DNA of 5,071 nucleotides. Source: Bacillota bacterium (GTDB lineage Bacteria > Bacillota > Clostridia > Lachnospirales > Anaerotignaceae). The position numbers were made by a program, and so were the translations under genes. The notes beneath the pieces are model-generated. The model was not told the origin of the DNA. It saw nothing but the letters and a program-made list of their open reading frames with translations, and searched no databases. This document shows, one piece after another, positions 1 to 4,821 of the stretch. Positions within the stretch are counted from its first letter, which is position 1; every line of letters starts with the position of its first letter. Location: NCBI GenBank assembly GCA_023413275.1, contig JAEZPX010000011.1:1-5071 (forward strand). Direction: 5' to 3'.

Positions 1-37
1 TCTTTTTCTATTTCATTCTCATAAACAAAACATAATT

Positions 38-298
38 TTAATTCAAATACCCAACTAATAAGAAACTGGGCAGCGTATCCCTTTGTCTTTGCTTAAACAA
101 ATCCCACATAGAGTAAACAGCAAATAGGATTATAAGCAAGCAAAAGTGATAAAGCCTGCCCAGCTATTGAAAACAAGCTAAACTCTTTTGCATCCACCAT
201 CCTTTAGAATTACGAAAAACAAAGATTCGATAAATATAAAACGCCCTTAAAACTGAGTGATAAATAAATCCTTTAAAAGTGTTTTTTATAACACTCAT
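38..298 (-). pseudogene. Hydrophobic reading frame interrupted by one TAG codon (possible relic gene)
   Basis: Read on the minus strand from an ATG at 298, 44 codons are followed by a single TAG (166-164) and then 41 more codons to TAA at 40. The first part is aromatic and basic (for example FIYHSVLRAFYIYRIFVFR). The second has a membrane-like segment, FCLLIILFAVYSMWDLF, and a basic stretch KQRQR. There is no clear ribosome binding site before the first ATG, though AAAGG precedes an internal ATG at 193. I do not recognise the protein. It may be a decayed small membrane protein gene, or chance in a T-rich strand. Confidence 0.2.
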
Positions 299-323
299 AT
301 TTTTTGTTTTTGTGTTTCATAGT

Positions 324-346
324 GGGTGTCGACTAAACCGACACCC
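324..346 (-). terminator. GC-rich hairpin after metQ, possible 3' end signal without a U-tract
   Basis: A perfect 8-bp stem, GGGTGTCG (324-331) / CGACACCC (339-346), with a 7-nt loop begins 26 nt past the metQ stop. On the minus strand it is followed by A-rich DNA, so it lacks the U-tract of a standard intrinsic terminator. It may still stop transcription or protect the 3' end of the metQ mRNA. Confidence 0.4.
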
Positions 347-372
347 GCCACTCCCCTGTTTCCAACCCATTA

Positions 373-1215
373 TTACCAACCAACAGGCTTTTGGAATGTA
401 TAGAAAATTCCCTTGGCATCCTCAATGATAGCCTTAAAAGTGTCATTTGTAGCCGCATCTTTGATATCTGCAACAAATTGAGCACTAAGGTCTTCTGTTC
501 TCACAGCAATCACATTGACATACCCTTCGGCCAACGTTTCGTTGAATAGTGCAGCAGAAAAATCAAGACCTGCACTGATGGCAAAGTTTCCATTGATAAC
601 AGCAAGGTCTGCACTATCAAGAGTACGGGGGAGCTGAGCCGCTTCCGTAGGCACAATTTTTAAGTTATGAGGATTTTTGTCAATATCTTCTGGGATTGCC
701 TTTGCTTTGTCAGTATCCGCCTTTAAAGTTATGAGCCCTGCCGCCTCCAAAACACGAAGGCCACGAGCCTGATTTGTTTCGTCATTGGGTATGGTTACCG
801 TTGCACCGTCAGCTACCTCTTGTAAACTCTTGGTGGTATTTGACCAAATCCCCATGCCCGCTGTAGGAACTTCCGTTACAGGGCTTAAATCCAGCTTATG
901 CTCTGTAGAAAAGTTTTTCAGATAGATGGAATGCTGAAACAAATTCACATCAATTTCTTTGTTTGCCAAGGCATTGTTTGGCTGAACATAATCACTGAAC
1001 TCTATGTATTCAAATTTATAACCTTTCGCCTCCAATTGAGGGGCAATCGCAGTTTTCCACATATCTCCGTAAGGGCCCGGACAAAAACCTACTTTAAGAG
1101 TTGTAGGAGAGCCATTATCAGCCCCAGCGGGCGCTTCCTCTTTTTGTTTGGCGCAAGCGCTAAGGGATAAAGCCAGCAGTATCGTTAAAACTATTGATAT
1201 AATTTTTTTTGTCAT
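373..1215 (-). CDS. metQ: Methionine ABC importer substrate-binding lipoprotein MetQ (NlpA family)
   Basis: This 280-residue protein binds methionine outside the membrane and delivers it to the MetNI ABC transporter. The lipoprotein signal is clear: MTKK, a hydrophobic stretch to residue 19, and a LSAC lipobox with the lipidated Cys21, followed by a short charged linker. The NlpA/MetQ domain (about 38-280) shows FSDYVQPN (72-79), NLFQHSIYL (90-98), IPNDETNQARGLRVLEAAGL (141-160) and INGNFA (206-211), the conserved ligand-site segments of the family. Length is normal. Binding of a related ligand, such as D-methionine or a Met-containing peptide, cannot be excluded. The gene stands alone: metN and metI are not downstream (372 bp without a clear gene) nor upstream, so the permease and ATPase must be encoded elsewhere. 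It is preceded by a 357-bp control region with promoter, Met/Cys-rich leader ORF and attenuator. Confidence 0.93.
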   Translation of the reverse strand: MTKKIISIVLTILLALSLSACAKQKEEAPAGADNGSPTTLKVGFCPGPYGDMWKTAIAPQLEAKGYKFEYIEFSDYVQPNNALANKEIDVNLFQHSIYLKNFSTEHKLDLSPVTEVPTAGMGIWSNTTKSLQEVADGATVTIPNDETNQARGLRVLEAAGLITLKADTDKAKAIPEDIDKNPHNLKIVPTEAAQLPRTLDSADLAVINGNFAISAGLDFSAALFNETLAEGYVNVIAVRTEDLSAQFVADIKDAATNDTFKAIIEDAKGIFYTFQKPVGW

Positions 1216-1224
1216 AATAAACAA

Positions 1225-1230
1225 TCCTTT
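1225..1230 (-). promoter_or_regulatory. Ribosome binding site that decides the metQ start
   Basis: AAAGGA lies 9 nt before the ATG at 1215. An in-frame TTG at 1224 would directly abut it, so the ATG is the start; the predicted lipoprotein signal peptide also begins well from this ATG. Confidence 0.75.
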
Positions 1231-1250
1231 CTTAATAAATCCTAATCATT

Positions 1251-1284
1251 GAAATAAAAAAGAAGCCGCTGTTTTTCGGCTTCC
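1251..1284 (-). terminator. Attenuator terminator in the metQ leader
   Basis: On the minus strand a perfect stem GAAGCCG (1283-1277) / CGGCTTC (1268-1262), extendable by a G-U pair, has an 8-nt loop AAAAACAG and is followed by TTTTTTATTT. It lies 43 nt after the leader ORF stop and about 36 nt before the metQ ATG. No promoter fits between it and metQ, so metQ expression requires read-through. That makes it an attenuator and not simply the end of an upstream gene. Confidence 0.88.
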
Positions 1285-1374
1285 AAGAATACATTGCGAG
1301 GGATATTTTCACAAATGCGTACAATTTCACGCTTTTTGCATACAACATCGGCTGACACAACAATCCTTGGTCCG
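1277..1374 (-). promoter_or_regulatory. Candidate antiterminator pairing in the metQ leader RNA
   Basis: On the minus strand CGG (1374-1372) pairs with CCG (1279-1277), and CCAAGGAT (1370-1363) pairs with ATTCTTGG (1290-1283). This gives 11 pairs, one of them G-U, with a small internal loop (A against AAG). The downstream strand takes up GAAGCCG, the 5' arm of the terminator, so the two folds exclude each other. The upstream strand is codons 19-22 of the leader ORF, between its Met cluster and its first Cys pair, so ribosome position could choose the fold. Found by eye, with no energy calculation. Confidence 0.5.
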
Positions 1375-1428
1375 CAACATTCGCATACACATATGCATTT
1401 TTTCCAATCTTGTAAAATCTGTTTTCAT
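1327..1428 (-). CDS. Met/Cys-rich leader peptide of metQ (33 residues)
   Basis: A 33-codon ORF starts at an ATG with GAGAGG 5 nt upstream and ends in TGA. Six of its residues are Met (1, 11, 13, 15, 17, 30) and five are Cys (14, 23, 24, 28, 29), so one third are sulfur amino acids, against a few per cent in ordinary proteins. They cluster as MHMCMRM (11-17) and CCVSRCCM (23-30), and all Cys codons are TGT. The ORF lies between the metQ promoter and a terminator just upstream of metQ, the classic layout of a ribosome-sensed attenuator. Its likely role is for translation to slow when charged Met- or Cys-tRNA is short, so altering folding of the RNA behind it; the peptide itself may have no function. 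A small metal- or thiol-binding peptide is a weaker alternative. No homologue is known to me. Confidence 0.75.
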   Translation of the reverse strand: MKTDFTRLEKMHMCMRMLRTKDCCVSRCCMQKA

Positions 1429-1457
1429 GATTACCTCTCCCCTCAATGTTTTTTAAT

Positions 1458-1486
1458 ACAATACCATGGGTATACCCATTTGTCTA
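1458..1486 (-). promoter_or_regulatory. Promoter of the metQ leader transcript
   Basis: On the minus strand TAGACA (1486-1481) matches the -35 consensus at five of six positions. After a 17-bp spacer comes TATTGT (1463-1458), preceded by TGG, which makes an extended -10. Transcription should start near 1451, about 23 nt before the leader ORF. The mediocre -10 fits a promoter that needs an activator. Confidence 0.6.
1466..1479. promoter_or_regulatory. Perfect 14-bp palindrome in the promoter spacer, candidate repressor operator
   Basis: ATGGGTATACCCAT is a perfect palindrome with no spacer, placed between the -35 and -10 elements. A protein bound there would block RNA polymerase. It does not share the CCTAT half-site of the upstream array, so a second regulator is suggested. 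I do not recognise the protein that would bind it. Confidence 0.5.
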
Positions 1487-1490
1487 ATAT

Positions 1491-1549
1491 CCTATAAGTA
1501 TAATAGGTTATAGACTGAACCTATATGGCTCTATTATTAATATATAGCC
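1491..1549. promoter_or_regulatory. Array of CCTAT/ATAGG half-sites, candidate LysR-type operator upstream of metQ
   Basis: Between the LysR stop and the metQ promoter lie alternating half-sites. CCTAT (1491-1495), N7, ATAGG (1503-1507) forms an interrupted dyad with the LysR-type T-N11-A spacing. The second arm is shared with a perfect dyad, ATAGGTT (1503-1509), N8, AACCTAT (1518-1524). Further upstream GGCT (1527-1530) and AGCC (1546-1549) flank an AT-rich dyad that again has T-N11-A (1532, 1544). The array ends 5 bp before the -35 element, a position suited to an activator. Binding by the adjacent LysR protein is inference. Confidence 0.5.
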
Positions 1550-1581
1550 TAAATTTAGTGGATTTTCGCTTCATGTTTCGA

Positions 1582-2508
1582 TCAAACTTCATACTGCTTC
1601 AATTCATTCTGAATAATCTGTAAATAAAGCTTACCCATTTCACTGAGAAGCATATTTTTTTTCACAATATAGCCGATTTCCATAACACTATTCGGATTGT
1701 CATCATCAGCTTCAAAGGGAACTGCTACAAAATCCGCTCCATTCAATTCATCACTAATAATACCGGAACACAAGGTGTATCCATTGAGTCCAATCATCAG
1801 ATTTAACATGGTGGCACGGTCATTTGCCTTAATGGTTCGGGCATATTCATTGGTACTAAGCAGTTCTTCCGCAAAGAAAAAGGAGCTGTTATCTCCCTGT
1901 TCAAAAGAAAGACATGGGTAATTGTCGAGTTGAGAAAGCTGTATTGATTTGCTGTTTGCCAAGGGGTGTCCCCTCCATAAATAAACATAGGCACTGCATT
2001 CAATCAGCTTATGAAATTCTAGATTATGAGCTTTCAACAGTTTTAGCATAATTTTACGGTTAAAATCGCACAAATAAAGAATGCCAATTTCACTTTTTAA
2101 GGTATCCACATCCTCAATGACCTCCATGGTTCTTGTTTCACGAATGGCAAATTCATATTCTGCCGTATTAAAGCATTTCACCATTTCAATAAAGGCTTGC
2201 ACAACAAAAGAATAATGCTGGGTTGAAATTCCGAATTTCTTTTTTAAATTTCCTGTTTTCCCGTACTTCTCCAATAGGGTTTCATACTGATTATAGACCT
2301 GTCGTGCATACAAAAGAAACTCCACGCCATCATTGGTCAGCGAAACACCCCTTCCGCTGCGATGAAAGATTACAATTCCCAATTCCTTTTCCAATTCTTT
2401 TAGGGCATTTGTCAAAGAGGGTTGGGCTATATATAATAGCTCTGCCGCTTTGTTTAGCGAACCCGTTTCCGATATGGTAATGGCATAATGTAGTTGTTGC
2501 AGTGTCAT
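1582..2508 (-). CDS. LysR-type transcriptional regulator, CysR/HomR/MtaR-like (sulfur amino acid control)
   Basis: This is a 308-residue LysR-type regulator of normal family length. The N-terminal winged helix-turn-helix spans about residues 2-62; QQLHYAITISETGSLNKAAE, AQPSLTNALKELEKELG and the FHRSGRG wing are typical. A linker helix follows, and from about residue 90 comes the two-lobed effector-binding domain. The segments STQHYSFVV, SEIGILYL, VYLWRGHPLA and the GYTLCSG region resemble, from memory, the streptococcal CysR/HomR/MtaR regulators of cysteine and methionine genes; they do not look like classic E. coli CysB. The effector is unknown; a cysteine or methionine precursor such as O-acetylserine or homocysteine is a guess from the family. 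The gene has its own promoter and lies between the mccBA operon and metQ, in the same direction. The half-site array just upstream of metQ is a plausible target, so MetQ supply and possibly the luxS operon may be its regulon. Confidence 0.88.
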   Translation of the reverse strand: MTLQQLHYAITISETGSLNKAAELLYIAQPSLTNALKELEKELGIVIFHRSGRGVSLTNDGVEFLLYARQVYNQYETLLEKYGKTGNLKKKFGISTQHYSFVVQAFIEMVKCFNTAEYEFAIRETRTMEVIEDVDTLKSEIGILYLCDFNRKIMLKLLKAHNLEFHKLIECSAYVYLWRGHPLANSKSIQLSQLDNYPCLSFEQGDNSSFFFAEELLSTNEYARTIKANDRATMLNLMIGLNGYTLCSGIISDELNGADFVAVPFEADDDNPNSVMEIGYIVKKNMLLSEMGKLYLQIIQNELKQYEV

Positions 2509-2514
2509 AAAATT

Positions 2515-2520
2515 CCTCCT
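2515..2520 (-). promoter_or_regulatory. Ribosome binding site that decides the LysR start
   Basis: AGGAGG lies 6 nt before the ATG at 2508. A longer in-frame reading from a TTG at 2526 would run through this site and translate it as Arg-Arg, so the TTG start is an artefact and the ATG is used. Confidence 0.85.
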
Positions 2521-2546
2521 TTTCAAATGAAGATTAGATTTTTTAT

Positions 2547-2575
2547 ATTCTAATGCCTATCTTTTCTTTTTTCAA
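2547..2575 (-). promoter_or_regulatory. Sigma-A type promoter of the LysR regulator gene
   Basis: On the minus strand TTGAAA (2575-2570, -35) and TAGAAT (2552-2547, -10) are each five of six consensus matches and are 17 bp apart. Transcription should start near 2540, about 32 nt before the ATG at 2508. The 6-bp dyad ATTAGA (2533-2538) / TCTAAT (2549-2554) overlaps the -10 and start region. A CCTAT half-site like those before metQ lies in the spacer (2556-2560). Both could serve autoregulation, which is usual in LysR-type genes, but this is inference. Confidence 0.7.
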
Positions 2576-2610
2576 TAAATATTTAAACCTTGATTGTACT
2601 CTTTTCTTTC

Positions 2611-2663
2611 CGTAGAATAAAAAATGCAGAGGAAAAACCTGTTCAAATGTTAACCCTCTGCAT
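2611..2663 (-). terminator. Intrinsic terminator after mccA
   Basis: Read on the minus strand, a perfect 9-bp stem ATGCAGAGG (2663-2655) / CCTCTGCAT (2632-2624) with a 22-nt loop is followed directly by TTTTTATTC. It begins 8 nt after the mccA stop. It closes the luxS-mccB-mccA operon and separates it from the promoter of the LysR gene. Confidence 0.85.
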
Positions 2664-2671
2664 GTATATAA

Positions 2672-3583
2672 TTACAAATAAAGATTTTTACTAAAATAAC
2701 GGTCTCCACGGTCAGGCAATACAACGACAATATTTCCCTGTGCTCCCGTTGCAATCAATTTTAATGCAGCGCTAAGGGCGGCACCTGAGGATGAGCCTGC
2801 AAAAATCCCTTCCTTCACTGCTAAAAGCCTTGCTCCAGTGAATGCCTCTTCATCATCAATCTTAATTACCTGATTCACCAATGTCATATCCATAGTTTCC
2901 GCAATAAAGTCGTTTCCAATGCCTTCTATATCATAATCCCCATGTTCACCACCACCCATGGTTGAGCCCACAGGGTCAGCGAGAACACCGATTATCTCTT
3001 CATCCATCTCTTTCAAATAACGAAGGGCACCTGTATACGTTCCGCCGCTTCCTGCTCCTGCAACAAAGTAATTCACCTCACCATTCAAATCCCGATAGAT
3101 TTCAGGTCCTGTGGTTTTATAGTGAGCCAAGGGGTTGCTTTGGTTTTTAAACTGTTCTAAGGAAATGGCATTTGGAATAGAGGCACGAACTTCTTCAGCC
3201 TTTTTTGCGGCACCCAGCATTCCCTCTTCCCTTGGTGTACTGATAATTTCTGCTCCAAGTGCACGCATAAGGGTTTGCTTCTCCGCAGAAAACTTGGTGG
3301 GAACAACAAAAATTACTTTATACCCACTGTTTAATGCCGCAAAAGCAATTCCCAAACCTGTATTTCCCGCTGTTGCCTCAACGATGGTACCCCCTTCTTT
3401 TAAAACACCTCGTTCTTGTGCATCTGCCAGCATGTATTTTCCTGTTCTATCCTTCACACTGCCTGAGGGATTATACAGCTCCAATTTGGCAAAAAGCTGC
3501 ACCCCTTGAGGCAAATCCAGATGATTTAGCTTTACAAGGGGGGTGTTCCCAATTAAATCTTGCATAGATTCATAATAAGCCAT
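2672..3583 (-). CDS. mccA: Cystathionine beta-synthase / cysteine synthase family PLP enzyme (MccA type)
   Basis: This 303-residue fold type II PLP enzyme probably condenses homocysteine with O-acetylserine (or serine) to cystathionine. GNTPLVKL opens the protein. NPSGSVKDR holds the PLP Lys44, TAGNTG (71-76) is the substrate loop, GAGSGGTYTG (176-185) binds the PLP phosphate, and GSSSGAA lies at 263-269. The TAGNTG loop, ADPVGS (202-207) and EGIGNDF (220-226) resemble the MccA/cystathionine beta-synthase branch more than CysK proper, whose usual forms are TSGNTG and QGIG. There is no C-terminal CBS-domain or heme segment, as in other bacterial forms. Start choice: an ATG at 3589 overlaps the mccB stop as ATGA, but GAGG is only 1 nt away from it. 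The ATG at 3583 has GAGG 7 nt upstream and is preferred. The gene is coupled to mccB and followed by a terminator. Plain O-acetylserine sulfhydrylase activity remains possible. Confidence 0.9.
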   Translation of the reverse strand: MAYYESMQDLIGNTPLVKLNHLDLPQGVQLFAKLELYNPSGSVKDRTGKYMLADAQERGVLKEGGTIVEATAGNTGLGIAFAALNSGYKVIFVVPTKFSAEKQTLMRALGAEIISTPREEGMLGAAKKAEEVRASIPNAISLEQFKNQSNPLAHYKTTGPEIYRDLNGEVNYFVAGAGSGGTYTGALRYLKEMDEEIIGVLADPVGSTMGGGEHGDYDIEGIGNDFIAETMDMTLVNQVIKIDDEEAFTGARLLAVKEGIFAGSSSGAALSAALKLIATGAQGNIVVVLPDRGDRYFSKNLYL

Positions 3584-3585
3584 AA

Positions 3586-4743
3586 TCATTCCTCACTTTC
3601 TGCAATAGCCTGCTCTATATCAAAGAGAAGGTCATCAATTCCCTCAATGCCAATTGACAAACGGATTAAAGCATCGCTGATACCGATTTCTTTCCTTTTT
3701 TCCTCAGGAATGGAGGCATGGGTCATGGTGGCAGGGTGGCACACAAGACTTTCCACACCGCCAAGGCTTTCTGCTAGGGCAATCAGTTTTAAAGAAGAGA
3801 AAAACTTATTTATATTATATTTTTCCTTTAGTTCAAAGGAAATCATTGCTCCGCCGTTTTTTGCTTGCTTTTGATTGATTTCATACCCTTGGGCATCTGC
3901 AAAACCAGGGTAGTATACCTTCTTTACCGCCTCATGCTCTTGCAAATATTTTGCCACGTTTAAAGCGTTATCCACATGACGATCCATACGGACACCCAGT
4001 GTCTTTATTCCACGAACCAGCAAAAAGGAATCAAATGGTGCCAGTACACCCCCTGTGGCATTTTGTATAAACCCAAGGCGTTCCGCCAGCTCTTCTATTT
4101 TTACAACAACCAACCCTGCGATAAGATCACTATGTCCACCCAGATATTTCGTAGCACTATGTACAACAATGTCCGCTCCAAGCACTAGGGGTCTTTGAAG
4201 ATAAGGTGTCATAAACGTATTGTCCACAATGGTCAATATCCCATATTCTTTGGCAATCGTCGCAATTCCTGAAATGTCAGTAACTGTTAAAAGAGGATTT
4301 GCAGGGCTTTCTATCAGTATCGCCTTTACATCCTGGGTCAGTCTTTCTTTCAGGCCATTTAAATCGGTGGTATCTTCAAAGGAATATGAAATGCCAAAGT
4401 TGCAAAATATTTTATCTAAAACACGAAAAGTTCCACCATACACATTCTTTGAGATAATGACACGATCTCCGGATTGAAACAAACTTAAAACTGCTGTAAT
4501 TGCCGCCATACCCGAAGAAAAAGCAAAACCCCCTACTCCCCCCTCAAGTTCGGCAATCAACGTTTCCACTGCGTGTCGGGTGGGGTTCCCAGTGCGGGCG
4601 TATTCCCAACCTTTATGCTGACCTAATCCCTCCTGCTCAAAGGTAGATGTTTGATAGATGGGTACGTTTACTGCCCCTGTAAACTTGTTACCGTAAACAC
4701 CACCATGGATAAGTGCTGATTCAAATTTCTCGTAATGCGCCAT
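3586..4743 (-). CDS. mccB: Cystathionine gamma-lyase type PLP enzyme (MccB / Cys-Met metabolism family)
   Basis: This 385-residue protein is a full-length member of the Cys/Met metabolism PLP family (fold type I). In this context it most likely cleaves cystathionine to cysteine, 2-oxobutyrate and ammonia. Visible active-site marks are YARTGNPT (48-55, the Tyr and Arg that reach into the neighbouring subunit's PLP site), SSGMAA (76-81), VYGGT with the PLP-stacking Tyr102, DNTF with Asp174 that holds the pyridine nitrogen, and SATKYLGGHSD with the Schiff-base Lys199. The C-terminal part has SLGGVESL and HPATMTHASIP, typical of the family. The ATG has a perfect AAGGAGGT 7 nt upstream. Its stop lies 2 nt before the preferred mccA start. 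Sequence alone separates gamma-lyase from cystathionine gamma-synthase or homocysteine lyase poorly; the adjacent MccA and LuxS favour the cysteine-forming direction. Confidence 0.9.
   Translation of the reverse strand: MAHYEKFESALIHGGVYGNKFTGAVNVPIYQTSTFEQEGLGQHKGWEYARTGNPTRHAVETLIAELEGGVGGFAFSSGMAAITAVLSLFQSGDRVIISKNVYGGTFRVLDKIFCNFGISYSFEDTTDLNGLKERLTQDVKAILIESPANPLLTVTDISGIATIAKEYGILTIVDNTFMTPYLQRPLVLGADIVVHSATKYLGGHSDLIAGLVVVKIEELAERLGFIQNATGGVLAPFDSFLLVRGIKTLGVRMDRHVDNALNVAKYLQEHEAVKKVYYPGFADAQGYEINQKQAKNGGAMISFELKEKYNINKFFSSLKLIALAESLGGVESLVCHPATMTHASIPEEKRKEIGISDALIRLSIGIEGIDDLLFDIEQAIAESEE
3591..3594 (-). promoter_or_regulatory. Ribosome binding site that decides the mccA start
   Basis: GAGG, read on the minus strand, lies inside the last codons of mccB. 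It is 7 nt from the ATG at 3583 but only 1 nt from the in-frame ATG at 3589. Spacing therefore favours the second ATG, giving near-abutting, probably translationally coupled mccB and mccA. Confidence 0.65.
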
Positions 4744-4821
4744 ATTCGCGACCTCCTTATTATTAAAAATGTTATTTTTGAAACGCCATATATTTACCTT
4801 ATTGTGAACTAACCAATAAAA

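Larger units (their letters stand above)
1..372. other. Stretch after metQ without a recognised intact gene
   Basis: This AT-rich region holds the hairpin at 324-346 and the TAG-interrupted frame at 38-298. It also has an 8-bp inverted pair CTGGGCAG (66-73) / CTGCCCAG (156-163), 82 nt apart, which may be chance. I see no tRNA, riboswitch, insertion sequence or CRISPR repeat in it. Confidence 0.5.

Noticed and set aside
66..163. Inverted pair CTGGGCAG / CTGCCCAG as ends of a mobile element
   Set aside because: Eight bases 82 nt apart, with no transposase and no target duplication, is compatible with chance.
278..295. Dyad AGTGTT/AACACT followed by a T-rich run on the plus strand, possible plus-strand terminator
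   Set aside because: The stem is only 6 bp and AT-rich, and no plus-strand gene precedes it in the window.
1294..1497. Plus-strand ORF of 67 codons opposite the metQ leader
   Set aside because: It is antisense to the leader ORF, terminator and promoter, which form a coherent unit on the minus strand; its His/Cys-rich look mirrors the leader's Met and Cys codons.
1225..1581. S-box or T-box riboswitch upstream of metQ
   Set aside because: The leader is short and largely occupied by the small ORF, and I see neither the conserved T-box sequence nor the S-box core; the terminator fits the leader-peptide model better.
1803..2003. Minus-strand 66-codon ORF in another frame inside the LysR gene
   Set aside because: It overlaps the effector domain of a clear LysR-type protein and has no independent support.
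3135..3509. Plus-strand ORF of 124 codons inside mccA
   Set aside because: A shadow of the well-supported mccA gene with no ribosome binding site evidence and no recognisable protein. The other plus-strand ORFs inside mccA, mccB, lysR and metQ were rejected for the same reason.
4744..4821. Terminator or separate promoter between luxS and mccB
   Set aside because: Only weak AT-only inverted repeats and no well-spaced -35/-10 pair are visible, so read-through from luxS is the simpler view.
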